The translations under genes and the position numbers were made by a program. From Gluconobacter cerinus (lineage in GTDB: Bacteria; Pseudomonadota; Alphaproteobacteria; Acetobacterales; Acetobacteraceae): a DNA stretch of 64,000 nucleotides. The stretch spans positions 434,001 to 498,000 of the forward strand of contig NZ_BEWM01000002.1 of assembly GCF_002723935.1 (NCBI RefSeq), written 5' to 3'. The notes beneath the pieces are model-generated. The model saw only the letters and a list, made by a program, of their open reading frames with translations. It was not told the DNA's origin and did no database searches. Shown here one piece after another: positions 42,493-51,592 of this stretch. The stretch's first letter is position 1. Each line of letters starts with the position of its first letter.

Positions 42493-43608
42493 TCAGACGT
42501 TGTTCATAAAACTGACGATCGCGTCAGCCGCTCTCTGTGATGCCCCGAGCAAGGGCTCCCCAAACGTTTCCCGGAACAGTTTTTCCTGCATTGGCCGATA
42601 GAACGCATGACGTTCCTCCGCCCTTGCAACCGCAGGCATGATGTCTGCGGGGTCATCGACCACGTCTCCGAGTGTCCAGTGTAAAAAATATGGATCGTCA
42701 CGCCATGGGAGCTTGTGAGGATTCAGGAAAATACAGGGGCGCGGGATGGCCAGAAACTCATAAACCTGACTGCTGACATCCCCAATATAAAGGGCCGCCT
42801 GAGACGTATAGGTCATGTCCAGCATGGCATTTGAGCCAGTGTCCACGAGCACCTCGGGGCTTTGCTGGCGTTGAAGTAGACGCTCCCGGATGCCAAAGCC
42901 TTTGTGGAACATCTTGATGTGAGGGGCCACGACCAGATTGTAATCGTTCTGTGCCTTAAAGCCTTTGATGATGGTATCCATACATGCGGGTGCAGATGTC
43001 AGGACACGCTGATAGTGCGGGTTATAGAGCGCGAAGGGACGCTCGTTGCTGAAAGAAACGGCATTTTCCCGGCGGACGGCTTCGAATACATCGAATTTAG
43101 GATAACCCACGATGCGTGATGCACCGTTCTGGAGAAGCCCTTTGTCCTGGAAGTAAGTTTCGACTTTCGTGCCTGGCACAAGCGTCAGATCAAACTCTCG
43201 AACAAGATGCTCGTCATTAACGTAACGGTCTCCGGCGCCATGCATCAGTAGGACAAGTTTCGGGCCGTTCAGCCCCATGTCTTTCAGGACACCTGCCGTA
43301 TATTCCGTTGCAACAACCACATCGTACTGGTTCAGCTCTTCAACGTTCTCCCGAAGAATGACCAGTCGCTCCTGATCCAGCCGCCGTGCGCGTTTCAGAA
43401 TGTTTGCTTTCCAGGATCTGGGAAATGGCAGCAGCGGAAGCGGCGGAACATTCAGGGCGCGTCTGATGCGGGCCAGATGATCAATGGTCTCTGGAAAGCT
43501 GTAGTATTCCGTGACGTCACATCCCGGTATTGCCGCAAGTGCACTGGCAACGGACGCGGTGTGATAGCACTGATAAGGCTCGGCAATATAAATGAAGGCG
43601 ATTTTCAT
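42493..43608 (-). CDS. CDP-glycerol glycerophosphotransferase-like / GT-B glycan enzyme
   Basis: A 371-residue cytosolic or membrane-associated protein. It opens MKIAFIYIAEPYQCYHTASV, a GT-B first strand. The fold continues with VVATEYTAGVLKDMGLNGPK, LVLLMHGAGDRYVNDEHLV and LVPGTKVETYFQDKGLL. The region GDVSSQVYEFLAIPRPCIFL with an NPH motif is the donor-binding part of the glycerophosphotransferase/TagF-like family. It probably transfers a glycerol-phosphate or sugar-phosphate during surface polysaccharide synthesis; substrate unknown. It is divergent from the flippase gene 228 bases away, which fits one glycan pathway. Confidence 0.6.
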   Translation of the reverse strand: MKIAFIYIAEPYQCYHTASVASALAAIPGCDVTEYYSFPETIDHLARIRRALNVPPLPLLPFPRSWKANILKRARRLDQERLVILRENVEELNQYDVVVATEYTAGVLKDMGLNGPKLVLLMHGAGDRYVNDEHLVREFDLTLVPGTKVETYFQDKGLLQNGASRIVGYPKFDVFEAVRRENAVSFSNERPFALYNPHYQRVLTSAPACMDTIIKGFKAQNDYNLVVAPHIKMFHKGFGIRERLLQRQQSPEVLVDTGSNAMLDMTYTSQAALYIGDVSSQVYEFLAIPRPCIFLNPHKLPWRDDPYFLHWTLGDVVDDPADIMPAVARAEERHAFYRPMQEKLFRETFGEPLLGASQRAADAIVSFMNNV

Positions 43609-43836
43609 GAGCGTCTTTTGCGTCCTGCCCGGAGCAGACTGCCTGCTGCTCTTGTCCGGAACGCCGTCTGCTGGAAGGGCGCCATCCCGGTTATGAAGTG
43701 CCTCTGAAACACTTCGGAGGCTCGGAATAGGGCCCTGTTCATAGCCCTCGGGTCTTTGCTGTCAAGAACGCGGCAAAACGCAGGGATGTATGTTCCGGCA
43801 TGGACACTCCCGGGGCTTTGTGGTCAGAAAGCCCGC

Positions 43837-45150
43837 ATGTCCGCCGAGCGCTCTGTTTTCAGATCCATTTTCCGAAATGTCAGTGTTCTCACCCTTGGCC
43901 GTGTGGTCAATGCCCTGTGCAGCTTTGTCTATATCGCGTTCACCGTGCGCGCTTTGGGCCTCTCTGACTTCGGATTGCTGATCCTCATTCATTCTCTGGC
44001 TTCGACCGGATCCGTTCTGTCACGGATGCAGTCCTGGCAGACGCTGATTCGCTTTGGCAGTGACGCATTCAGCAAGAACGAAACGGACCTGCTGCGGAAG
44101 GTCGTTCATTTCTGTATCCGGCTGGATACGATGTCTGCGGCAGGGTCGATTATTTTTGGGCTTGTGGCCGTACAGATTTATGGTGTGACGGCACACTGGT
44201 CTCGGCATGTCCGGTTTCTGGCGGATCTGTACGTGATCGTGAGCCCACTGATGTATTCAGGCTGGGCCAACGGTATTCTGCGAATGGCAGGGAAATTTCA
44301 CCTTGTCCCGATTATTGATACCTGTGCCGCGATCGTAAAGACTGTGGGAGTTCTGGTGGGATATGCCCTGCATCTGAAGCTTGGATATTTCCTTGCGATG
44401 TGGGCGCTCGCGATCATCATCGATTACGGTTTCTACTTCTATTACGCGATGGATATCCTGCGAAAGAAGTTCCGGTTCCGCTATTTCCAAGCCTATCGCA
44501 GTTGGCGCTGGCAGATCCCCGGCATGTGGCAGTTTACGCGTGCGGCCAGCGTGAACCAGACACTCGGTAACATTTCCGGGCATGTTGCAACACTTCTGGT
44601 CGGTAACGGTCTTGGCCCGGCGGAAGCGGCTGTTTTCCGCGTTTGTCGCCAGATTGCGGACGGGATTGTTACGCCTGCCCAGCTCATCTCGCCGGTGCTG
44701 TACCCGGAACTGGTCAAGATGCGGGATAAGCAGGACTGGAAAGGCCTCAAGCGCGTTACATGGAAAATGTTTGGCGTGCTGACCGCACTGTCCCTGCTGC
44801 TTCTGGTGCTGTCTGCGTTTTTTGGCTCAAAGATTTTCCGTCTGATGCTGCATGTTCATGTTCATCACACATCGCTTTACATTTCCATCATGCTGATGGC
44901 AGCCGTTTTCAGCCTGCTGGTTATTCCGCTGGAGCCACTGCTGATCGTCGTGGGGCATGTGAAGTTCCTGATGACCAGCCGCACGGCCATCATGGCGATC
45001 TATTTTCCTGCGCTCTATGTCCTGACCATGCATTTTGGTCTTGCCGGTGCCTGCCTGACGACGGCCGCCTGTAACGCGGCTATCTTACTGTCACGGTTTG
45101 CGGGGGTCTGGATATTTGGCGGACGGATCGGGAAGTCTAAACCCGAGTGA
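43837..45150 (+). CDS. Polysaccharide flippase (Wzx/MATE-like lipopolysaccharide biosynthesis protein)
   Basis: An inner-membrane protein of 437 residues with about 12 transmembrane helices and the polysaccharide-transport layout: a short basic N-terminus, then SVLTLGRVVNALCSFVYIAF and TVRALGLSDFGLLILIHSLA. Later marks are VNQTLGNISGHVATLLVGNG and GLGPAEAAVFRVCRQIADGI, typical of oligosaccharide flippases. It would move a lipid-linked glycan to the periplasmic face. No polymerase or further transferases lie beside it. The ATG at 43837 is preferred to 43756 since the extra N-terminal part is not membrane-like. Confidence 0.82.
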   Translation: MSAERSVFRSIFRNVSVLTLGRVVNALCSFVYIAFTVRALGLSDFGLLILIHSLASTGSVLSRMQSWQTLIRFGSDAFSKNETDLLRKVVHFCIRLDTMSAAGSIIFGLVAVQIYGVTAHWSRHVRFLADLYVIVSPLMYSGWANGILRMAGKFHLVPIIDTCAAIVKTVGVLVGYALHLKLGYFLAMWALAIIIDYGFYFYYAMDILRKKFRFRYFQAYRSWRWQIPGMWQFTRAASVNQTLGNISGHVATLLVGNGLGPAEAAVFRVCRQIADGIVTPAQLISPVLYPELVKMRDKQDWKGLKRVTWKMFGVLTALSLLLLVLSAFFGSKIFRLMLHVHVHHTSLYISIMLMAAVFSLLVIPLEPLLIVVGHVKFLMTSRTAIMAIYFPALYVLTMHFGLAGACLTTAACNAAILLSRFAGVWIFGGRIGKSKPE

Positions 45151-45151
45151 T

Positions 45152-45180
45152 GTCTGGTCCACTGTAGGTGTGGGCCAGAC
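45152..45180. terminator. Hairpin between convergent flippase and peptidase genes
   Basis: GTCTGGTCCAC, loop TGTAGGT, GTGGGCCAGAC (one G-T pair), followed by TGTCATCCCTTT. Confidence 0.65.
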
Positions 45181-45190
45181 TGTCATCCCT

Positions 45191-47302
45191 TTAGCGTAGA
45201 GGCGCGCGATCCATTGCCCAGATGGCGAAAGCCTGCACCAGCGCAACTTCTTCCAGTCGTTTGAAGCGCCCGGATGATCCACCATGGCCAGCATCCATGT
45301 TGATGCGGCACAGGAATGGGCCGCCTGAGGCCACTTCACGGAGCTTGGCAATCCATTTTGCAGGTTCCCAATAGGTCACTCGCGGATCTGAAAGGCCACC
45401 CATGGCAAGAATGGGCGGGTAGGGGCGCGCCTGAATGTTGTCATATGGGGAATAGCTGGCAATGAGATCGTAGGCCTCTTCGTCTTCGAGTGGGTTTCCC
45501 CATTCAGGCCATTCTGGCGGCGTCAGCGGCAGGGAAACGTCAGACATGGTGTTGAGCATGTCCACGAACGGCACCTGCGCGGCGATCCCGGCAAAGAGGT
45601 CCGGCGCCATGTTGGCGACAGCGCCCATCAGTAGGCCGCCCGCTGAGCCCCCATGAGCAACAATGCGTCCTGCTGAGCCATAGCCCTCTTTGGCCAGATA
45701 CTCTGCGGAGGCAATGAAATCCGTGAACGTGTTGGGTTTGGTCTTGCCACGTCCTTGAAGGAACCAGTTCCAGCCTTTCTCGGATCCACCACGGATATGC
45801 GCGATGGCATAAACCCATCCGCGGTCAACGAGACTGAAGACTGTTGTGGAAAACCCTGCATCCATCGCAATGCCGTAGGAGCCATATCCATAGAGCAGAA
45901 GGGGGGCAGAGCCATCCAGCGGCTGGCCTTTCCGCATCAGAACGGTGACGGGAACCTGCGCGCCATCAGCCGCCGTCGCGAACAGCCGCCGCGTTTCATA
46001 CTGCGCTGGATCATGGCCAGACGGGACATCGCGAACCTTCTTCAGGGTTCGCTCGCCTGTTGCCAGATTGTAGTCATACCAGTGCGCTGGTGTTGTCGGG
46101 GATTGATAGACGTAGCGCAGAACAGAGCCGTCATATTCCATAATGCCCTGAAGGGTCAGATCATATGCGGGTTCGTCCATTCCGATCGTGGCGGCCTGCG
46201 CACGAACATTTCCTGTTACGCCTGCCTTTACGACGCGGATATAAACGTTTCCGTCTTTCCGCTCTGCCCACGCCAGATAATCACGCGACGCCGTAGCCGC
46301 CAGAAGGTAGTGCCCCTCCAGATACGGGACGAACGGGCGCCAGTTTTCCCGATCTGTGGCCGTATCGGGCGTTTGCATGAACTGGAAATCGACAGCGCCG
46401 CCTGCGTTGGTGAGAATGATGAAACGATCATTCCAGTGCGTGAAGGAATAGCGCTCTCCCCGGACCAGAGGGGCTGCAACAACAGGCATTGCCGTCGGCT
46501 CGGCAGCAGGAATCAGAAGCGTCTCATTCGTATCGTGATCCCCGCGTTCGATGACGATCCACTTGCGAGAGGCGCTGGTGCCGATGCTAAGGAAAAAGCC
46601 TGCATCGGTTTCATCGAAGACGAGTATATCCGTTCCGCCGGTCAGAGGCCGGCGGTAAATCCGCGAGGGGCGGCCATTGTCGTCCCGGAAGATCCAGAAC
46701 AGCCACGCACTGTCAGGGGAAAGAGCAAAGCTTCCAGTCGTGCTTTCAACCGCCTCGGAGCAGAGTTCTCCGGTCTCCAGGTCCTTGACCTGAATGCGAT
46801 AAACTTCAGAGCCCTGCACGTCTTCGGAATAGACGAAGTAGCGATGATCTGCAGAGTGGGCCGTCCCGCCGAGCGCATAATAGTCAAACTGTTTGGCGCG
46901 GGCGTCCACATCCAGAAGGATCTGCTCTTCTCCGCCGTCGCGCGGGCGCCGTGCCCGGAGAGGATGCTGAGCCCCATCTTCGAAGCGACTGTAATAGGCC
47001 CAAGGCCCATCAGGCACGGGAATGGTTTCTTCGGCAGGGGGAATACGACCGATCATTTCCTGCAGAAGCTCTTTGCGAAGCGGCTCCATGCCAGAGAGCA
47101 CGGCTTCGGCGTAAGCATTTTCCGCTTTGAGGTGATCGGTGATGTCCTGGCGAAGGACAGATGGATCCCGCAGAACCTGCTGCCAGTTCTCGTCCTTCAT
47201 CCAGGCGTAGGCGTCAGTTCTGGTCCGGCCAAGCTGTGTTGTTGACAGGGGCTCCTGCTTTGGAGCCGGCGGAACGGGGAGGGATTGCATCGCGTCTGAC
47301 AT
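45191..47302 (-). CDS. ptrB: Oligopeptidase B (S9A protease II)
   Basis: A cytosolic serine peptidase of 703 residues that cleaves short peptides after Arg and Lys. The N-terminal seven-blade propeller (about 80-410) contains PWAYYSRFEDGAQHPLRARR and YFVYSEDVQGSEVYRIQVKD. The catalytic alpha/beta domain follows, with ILVYGYGSYG-like LLLYGYGSYGIAMDAGFSTT, then HIRGGSEKGWNWFLQGR, the nucleophile GGSAGGLLMG, and the His in NMDAGHGGSSGRF. Length matches PtrB. The ATG at 47302 with AAGG eight bases upstream is preferred to 47338. Confidence 0.94.
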   Translation of the reverse strand: MSDAMQSLPVPPAPKQEPLSTTQLGRTRTDAYAWMKDENWQQVLRDPSVLRQDITDHLKAENAYAEAVLSGMEPLRKELLQEMIGRIPPAEETIPVPDGPWAYYSRFEDGAQHPLRARRPRDGGEEQILLDVDARAKQFDYYALGGTAHSADHRYFVYSEDVQGSEVYRIQVKDLETGELCSEAVESTTGSFALSPDSAWLFWIFRDDNGRPSRIYRRPLTGGTDILVFDETDAGFFLSIGTSASRKWIVIERGDHDTNETLLIPAAEPTAMPVVAAPLVRGERYSFTHWNDRFIILTNAGGAVDFQFMQTPDTATDRENWRPFVPYLEGHYLLAATASRDYLAWAERKDGNVYIRVVKAGVTGNVRAQAATIGMDEPAYDLTLQGIMEYDGSVLRYVYQSPTTPAHWYDYNLATGERTLKKVRDVPSGHDPAQYETRRLFATAADGAQVPVTVLMRKGQPLDGSAPLLLYGYGSYGIAMDAGFSTTVFSLVDRGWVYAIAHIRGGSEKGWNWFLQGRGKTKPNTFTDFIASAEYLAKEGYGSAGRIVAHGGSAGGLLMGAVANMAPDLFAGIAAQVPFVDMLNTMSDVSLPLTPPEWPEWGNPLEDEEAYDLIASYSPYDNIQARPYPPILAMGGLSDPRVTYWEPAKWIAKLREVASGGPFLCRINMDAGHGGSSGRFKRLEEVALVQAFAIWAMDRAPLR

Positions 47303-47534
47303 ATCCGAAACCTTGGCGCAGAAATGCCGGGGACTCAATCCAGCGTTAATTGACTGCCTGAATGCGGGTTCTCATGGCGTTATAAAATCGGGAAAGATTA
47401 TTCGAAAAGAAACCAAGTCGGCTCTCAAGTGTTTCTAGAAAACGGCCGTGAGATAGCCAACAGAGTACTGCTCTGGTGATTATATTTCTGAATAGCCGCT
47501 GTGTAATAATATCGAACATGGAAAGACTCCATCC

Positions 47535-48017
47535 ATGAATACCAATAAGTATTTTGCCGCCGTAGCCGTACTTGGCCTCGCTGTTTCCGGAGCTGCCTTT
47601 GCACAGACAGCACCGCAGCCAGGACAGCCGATTGTTCCTCCAGGAACTCAGGCCGTGATTACGCCAAATCATGTGCAGGCCGTCGGTAATCTCAACGGTA
47701 TTGCAACTGCATCAACACCTGGCACGCTTGGCGAGAACGGCATGCCGTCCATCGACAATGCCCAGGCTGGCAACGTGGCAGGCCTGACGTCCTATTGCAT
47801 CCATAAGAAGCTCTCGCTGGGTACAGGGCCGCGCTCGGCATCCCGCAAGCTTGCCAAGCGCTCTGATGTCCAGAATGACCAGTATTACTCACTGGGTGGC
47901 CGTGGTCTGCTCCAGACGAGCAGCAACACGCCGTTCGACATCTCCACGCTCCCGAAAGACAAGCAGGTTCTGGTCTGCCGCGATCTCTTCAAAAAGGCTC
48001 AGAGCCTCGGCAACTGA
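47535..48017 (+). CDS. Secreted DUF2501-like protein, paralogue 2
   Basis: A secreted protein of 160 residues. The signal peptide MNTNKYFAAVAVLGLAVSGA ends near AFAQ. A Pro/Gly/Thr-rich stretch precedes the domain NVAGLTSYCIHKKLSLGTGP, then YYSLGGRGLLQTSSN and VLVCRDLFKKAQSLGN. The order of Cys, Tyr-Ser-Leu-Gly and the terminal Cys-helix is the same as in the protein at 9791, and both resemble DUF2501/YjjA. Function unknown. A strong terminator follows. Confidence 0.7.
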   Translation: MNTNKYFAAVAVLGLAVSGAAFAQTAPQPGQPIVPPGTQAVITPNHVQAVGNLNGIATASTPGTLGENGMPSIDNAQAGNVAGLTSYCIHKKLSLGTGPRSASRKLAKRSDVQNDQYYSLGGRGLLQTSSNTPFDISTLPKDKQVLVCRDLFKKAQSLGN

Positions 48018-48040
48018 TCCTTCTGAGTTTTCGTTCTGAG

Positions 48041-48075
48041 AAAAGCCCCGGAGCAACTGCTCCGGGGCTTTTTTT
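48041..48075 (+). terminator. Rho-independent terminator
   Basis: AAAAGCCCCGGAGCA and TGCTCCGGGGCTTTTTTT, a 15-pair stem with a three-base loop, closing the second DUF2501-like gene. It also lies downstream of the convergent SDR gene. Confidence 0.95.
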
Positions 48076-48090
48076 ATGAGCATTGACGTC

Positions 48091-48855
48091 TTAACCGTTG
48101 CGGGCTTGCGCGGCAAAAGCATTGAGCTTGGTCAGTGTTTCATCAAACTGACCATTGGCCTCTGCAAAGCGCAGAAAGCGCACGCGTTCGACAAGAATTT
48201 CGGGTGGCGTGGGCTGTTGCGTCAGCAACGCCATGACTTCATCCGTAAAGTCCGTCAGGGGCTGATAGCCGGGGCGCGTTTCCTGGCCATGCGTGAGGCC
48301 TGTCTGCACTGCGGGTGGGGCAAGTTCGATAATCTCGACTTTCCCTTTCAGAACCTCTCGGAGGGTAATCGTGTAGGAATGGATCGCGGCTTTGGTGGCA
48401 TTATAGGTGGGTGTTGTCGTCAGCGGCACGAATGCCAACCCGGATGTCACATTGATCACGACGGCATCCGACTGCTTAACCAGATGATCCGTCAGGCTGT
48501 TGATCAGGCGGATCGGCCCAAGGAGGTTGGTCGTAATCGTCGCTTCGGCGTCCGTCAGATCATGCGTCTGCGCCAGATCTTCAAATCGCATGATGCCGGC
48601 ATTGTTGATCAGAACATTAACTGACGGATATGCGCCCAGAAGCCGTTCTGTAAAATCGGCAATCCCCTCTGGGCTTTCAATATCCAGCACCAGTGCATGC
48701 ATGTTCGCCCGACCGGCGATCGTTTCATCCAAAGCATTCTGGCGACGCCCGGCGACGATAACCGTGTTGCCAGCATCATGCAGTCGCTGTGCAAGAGCCT
48801 GGCCTATGCCTGAGCCGCCACCGGTGATCAGGATTGTGTTGCCACTCGGTTTCAT
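48091..48855 (-). CDS. Short-chain dehydrogenase (DltE-like)
   Basis: A cytosolic SDR of 254 residues. Cofactor loop TILITGGGSGIGQALAQ, then VAGRRQNALD (Arg-Arg after strand two suggests NADP), VLINNAGIM, VINVTSGLAFVPL and the catalytic Tyr-Lys in TYNATKAAIHSY. The overall pattern is that of the DltE-type SDRs. It is transcribed away from the HxlR regulator across 105 bases; such pairs often detoxify reactive carbonyls or quinones under the regulator (inference). Substrate unknown. Confidence 0.86.
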   Translation of the reverse strand: MKPSGNTILITGGGSGIGQALAQRLHDAGNTVIVAGRRQNALDETIAGRANMHALVLDIESPEGIADFTERLLGAYPSVNVLINNAGIMRFEDLAQTHDLTDAEATITTNLLGPIRLINSLTDHLVKQSDAVVINVTSGLAFVPLTTTPTYNATKAAIHSYTITLREVLKGKVEIIELAPPAVQTGLTHGQETRPGYQPLTDFTDEVMALLTQQPTPPEILVERVRFLRFAEANGQFDETLTKLNAFAAQARNG

Positions 48856-48960
48856 TGGATTTGCTCCATTGAGAATTGGAACACTCTATCTAGCGGGCTA
48901 TCGTCAATTCGAAAGAAGGCACCTCAAAGATTTATACGCACCGAAAAGAGAGTGACCCCC

Positions 48961-49383
48961 ATGACGGATAACCCCTACGAAGCCTCGCCTGAACGCCGTG
49001 CCAAGCGTTTGGCCGAAGCAACGCCACCTACGGAGTGCGATGCGCGCGTTGAGCGATTGGTGACGGAGCTCATTGGTCGCGTTGCTGACAAATGGACGAT
49101 GATCATTCTGGAGGTTTTGGAAGAGCACAAGGAATTGCGCTTCACGCAGTTGGCACGAAAAGTCGAGGGTATCAGCCAGAAGATGCTGACCCAGACACTC
49201 CGGCAAATGGAACGGGACGGGATGGTGACCCGTACGATTCACCCGGTTATTCCGCCACGGGTGGACTATCGTCTTACACCGCTGGGACTAAGTCTGGGTG
49301 CAGCATTTTGTGGGGTGTGGATCTGGGCAGAGAAAAATCTGTCTGAAGTGGAAGCCGCCCGGAGTGCGTTTGACAGTAAATAA
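48961..49383 (+). CDS. HxlR-family winged-helix transcriptional regulator
   Basis: A 140-residue DNA-binding regulator. HxlR marks are LIGRVADKWTMIILEVLEEH, then RFTQLARKVEGISQKMLTQT as the recognition helix, and LRQMERDGMVTRTIHPVIPP RVDYRLT as the wing. It has no conserved sensing Cys in the N-terminal stretch apart from ECDARVE (Cys near residue 24). That position is similar to the redox-sensing cysteine of HypR/YodB-type members, so a quinone- or carbonyl-sensing role is possible. It is divergent from the DltE-like SDR and is probably its repressor or activator. The ATG at 48961 is used rather than a GTG nine bases earlier. Confidence 0.88.
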   Translation: MTDNPYEASPERRAKRLAEATPPTECDARVERLVTELIGRVADKWTMIILEVLEEHKELRFTQLARKVEGISQKMLTQTLRQMERDGMVTRTIHPVIPPRVDYRLTPLGLSLGAAFCGVWIWAEKNLSEVEAARSAFDSK

Positions 49384-49414
49384 TCTGTGGCTGGCATACT
49401 TTGCCAGCCACAGA
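49384..49414. terminator. Bidirectional hairpin
   Basis: Perfect stem TCTGTGGCTGGC / GCCAGCCACAGA with loop ATACTTT, between the convergent HxlR and opgH genes. Confidence 0.75.
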
Positions 49415-49417
49415 GAG

Positions 49418-51592
49418 TTAGTCCGGAAGGTTCTCGACGAGTGCCACGCCTTCGGTCGTTCCGAGGACTGAGGCCTTTTCCTGTCGGGTCAGTTTGGAAA
49501 GGGCGGCCTTGATGGAGGGCGCCTCTTTCAGCTTGACCAGTCCAACCAGCAGGTTGGCATCAATCGCACTGCCAGCCTTGCGGGTTGGCGGAAGTGCGCC
49601 AAGGTGGGCGTCTAGAAGTGTCCGATCCGTCCGCAAAAGGGCGAATGCCTCGCTGGGCGGCTGATGAGGCGCGTGCAGGGCTTCTGTGCGCAACCGTTCG
49701 TTTTCTTCTGCAAGACGAAGAATAGGCGGCGGGGTCGTTTCTTCTTCGATCAGCAGAAATCCAGCCCGACGGAGTCCTAGTCCAACATCGCGGCTGGCTG
49801 TCACGGCCGCAAGTGGAATAGCCAGCACAAGCCCAAGCAACACTGGCGTCATCCACAGAAAGAGTGCGTGTGAAACGGACCAGGCGGCTGCGGCCAGCAG
49901 AAGGCCGAACACTGTGTAAACCCAGTATCCACGTGCAACTTCACGGAGTGAAACCCGCCCGTCTTCACGGTTCTGGGCATTCCAGCCGGAATCACGGCCC
50001 AGCAGAATGGAGATAACTCCAGACGTCTGGATCAGCATGGCAATCGGCGCAATCAGGCCACCAATCAGGGTTTCCAGAATGATGGAAAGGAAAAGCCGGA
50101 TAGCACCGCCGGAGCCGCGCAATGCAGCGCGATCAAACATCATGGCGATGAACGCCAGGAACTTTGGCGCCAGAAGGATGCCCATCGTGCCGATGAACAC
50201 AAACTTTGCCTGCACAGGATCGACGCGTGGCCAGTGCGGATAAAGCGTCGGCTTCGTGCCGAAATATTCCGGATGATAGAAATGGGACTGAAGGGAAATC
50301 AGGATCCCGAACAGTAGGAACAACAGCCAAAGCGGAGACATGATGTAGGAACCAATGCCCGTCAGCATATGTGTACGGCTGACCCAGTGCAGGCCTTTGG
50401 TTCCAATAATCTTGGCGTGCTGGAGATTGCCCTGACACCAGCGCCGGTCACGGATGGCCACATCCGTTAGGGACGGGGGGCTTTCCTCATAAGACCCGAA
50501 CAGGCCAGGCACCATGTGAATGGCCCAGCCGCCGCGTCGCATGAGCGCTGCTTCGACAAAGTCATGGCTGAGAATATGGCCGCCGAAGGGTGGCCGGCCT
50601 TTCAGATGGGGCAGGCCCGCCTGTTCGGCGAAAGCCCGCGTCCGGATAACGGCGTTATGGCCCCAGTAATTGCCTTCCGAGCCATGCCACCAGGCGATGC
50701 CATGGGCAATGAGTGGGCCATATACGCGGCCTGCAAACTGCTGCATGCGGGCAAACAATGTCCGGCCGCCCACAATAACCGGAAGGGTTTGGATCAGCCC
50801 GACGCCCTCATGGTTTTCCATGGCAGAAACGACACGCACGATCAGGCTGCCGTCCATCACGCTATCAGCATCAAGGGTGAGCATCTGCTGGTACGAGTCA
50901 CCAAAGCGTGTCACCCAGTCGCCCAGATTGCCTGCCTTGCGATCTGTATTCTGATGGCGGCGGCGATAGAAAATGCGCCGATCATCACCAGTGGCCCGAC
51001 GGAGGGCAAGGAAGGCACGCTCTTCCTGTAACCATACGTCCGGATTGGTCGTATCAGACAGAATGAAGAAGTCGAACGCATCAATCTGGCCGGTGGCAAG
51101 AATGCTGTCATAGATGGCCTTCAGGCCGCCCAGAACGCGTTCCGGATCTTCATTGTAAGTCGGCATCAGCACAGCAGTCCGTGCTTTCAGCACTGGAAGA
51201 GCACCGTCCCGATGAATGCCGAGCCCAAGGCCTCCGCGTGTGATCAGGGAGACGAACCCACCAAGACTTGAGGTGAAGGAAAGCGCGATCCAGAAACCGA
51301 GAATGGCGAACAGAATCAGCACAATCACGCCAAGCGTAGACACGCCCAGCGAGTTGAAAACCTGATTGATTCTGTAGATGCCAAACCCGGTCAGCGCGAG
51401 CGCTGAGCCAAACACGAAAAGGCGTCGCAGCCAGAGCGTCTTCGGCGTCGTGTCCAGAACCCTGAAAGGGCGGCCATGCCGATCAGGCTGCTGATGGAGG
51501 TTTTGAGGCTCCATCCTGAGCGGAGCCTCATGAGGCAGGAACGGTGCTTCGGACGGAGACATATTGGTTACGGCGTCCAACGGTACATCCAT
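49418..51592 (-). CDS. opgH: Glucans biosynthesis glucosyltransferase H
   Basis: An inner-membrane GT2 transferase of 724 residues that makes the beta-1,2-glucan backbone of osmoregulated periplasmic glucans from UDP-glucose. Two N-terminal helices are followed by the catalytic domain: AVLMPTYNEDPERVLGGLKA, LTLDADSVMDGSLIVRVVSA and the QxxRW-type motif RDRRWCQGNLQH. Further membrane segments form the channel. The C-terminal tail is cytosolic. It overlaps opgG by 25 bases if started at 51592; an ATG at 51562 would remove the overlap. Neither has a clear ribosome site. Confidence 0.93.
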   Translation of the reverse strand: MDVPLDAVTNMSPSEAPFLPHEAPLRMEPQNLHQQPDRHGRPFRVLDTTPKTLWLRRLFVFGSALALTGFGIYRINQVFNSLGVSTLGVIVLILFAILGFWIALSFTSSLGGFVSLITRGGLGLGIHRDGALPVLKARTAVLMPTYNEDPERVLGGLKAIYDSILATGQIDAFDFFILSDTTNPDVWLQEERAFLALRRATGDDRRIFYRRRHQNTDRKAGNLGDWVTRFGDSYQQMLTLDADSVMDGSLIVRVVSAMENHEGVGLIQTLPVIVGGRTLFARMQQFAGRVYGPLIAHGIAWWHGSEGNYWGHNAVIRTRAFAEQAGLPHLKGRPPFGGHILSHDFVEAALMRRGGWAIHMVPGLFGSYEESPPSLTDVAIRDRRWCQGNLQHAKIIGTKGLHWVSRTHMLTGIGSYIMSPLWLLFLLFGILISLQSHFYHPEYFGTKPTLYPHWPRVDPVQAKFVFIGTMGILLAPKFLAFIAMMFDRAALRGSGGAIRLFLSIILETLIGGLIAPIAMLIQTSGVISILLGRDSGWNAQNREDGRVSLREVARGYWVYTVFGLLLAAAAWSVSHALFLWMTPVLLGLVLAIPLAAVTASRDVGLGLRRAGFLLIEEETTPPPILRLAEENERLRTEALHAPHQPPSEAFALLRTDRTLLDAHLGALPPTRKAGSAIDANLLVGLVKLKEAPSIKAALSKLTRQEKASVLGTTEGVALVENLPD

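Noticed and set aside
45755-47245. Long open frame (496 residues) on the plus strand
   Set aside because: Exactly antisense to oligopeptidase B, which has complete catalytic motifs; the frame has no recognisable domain.
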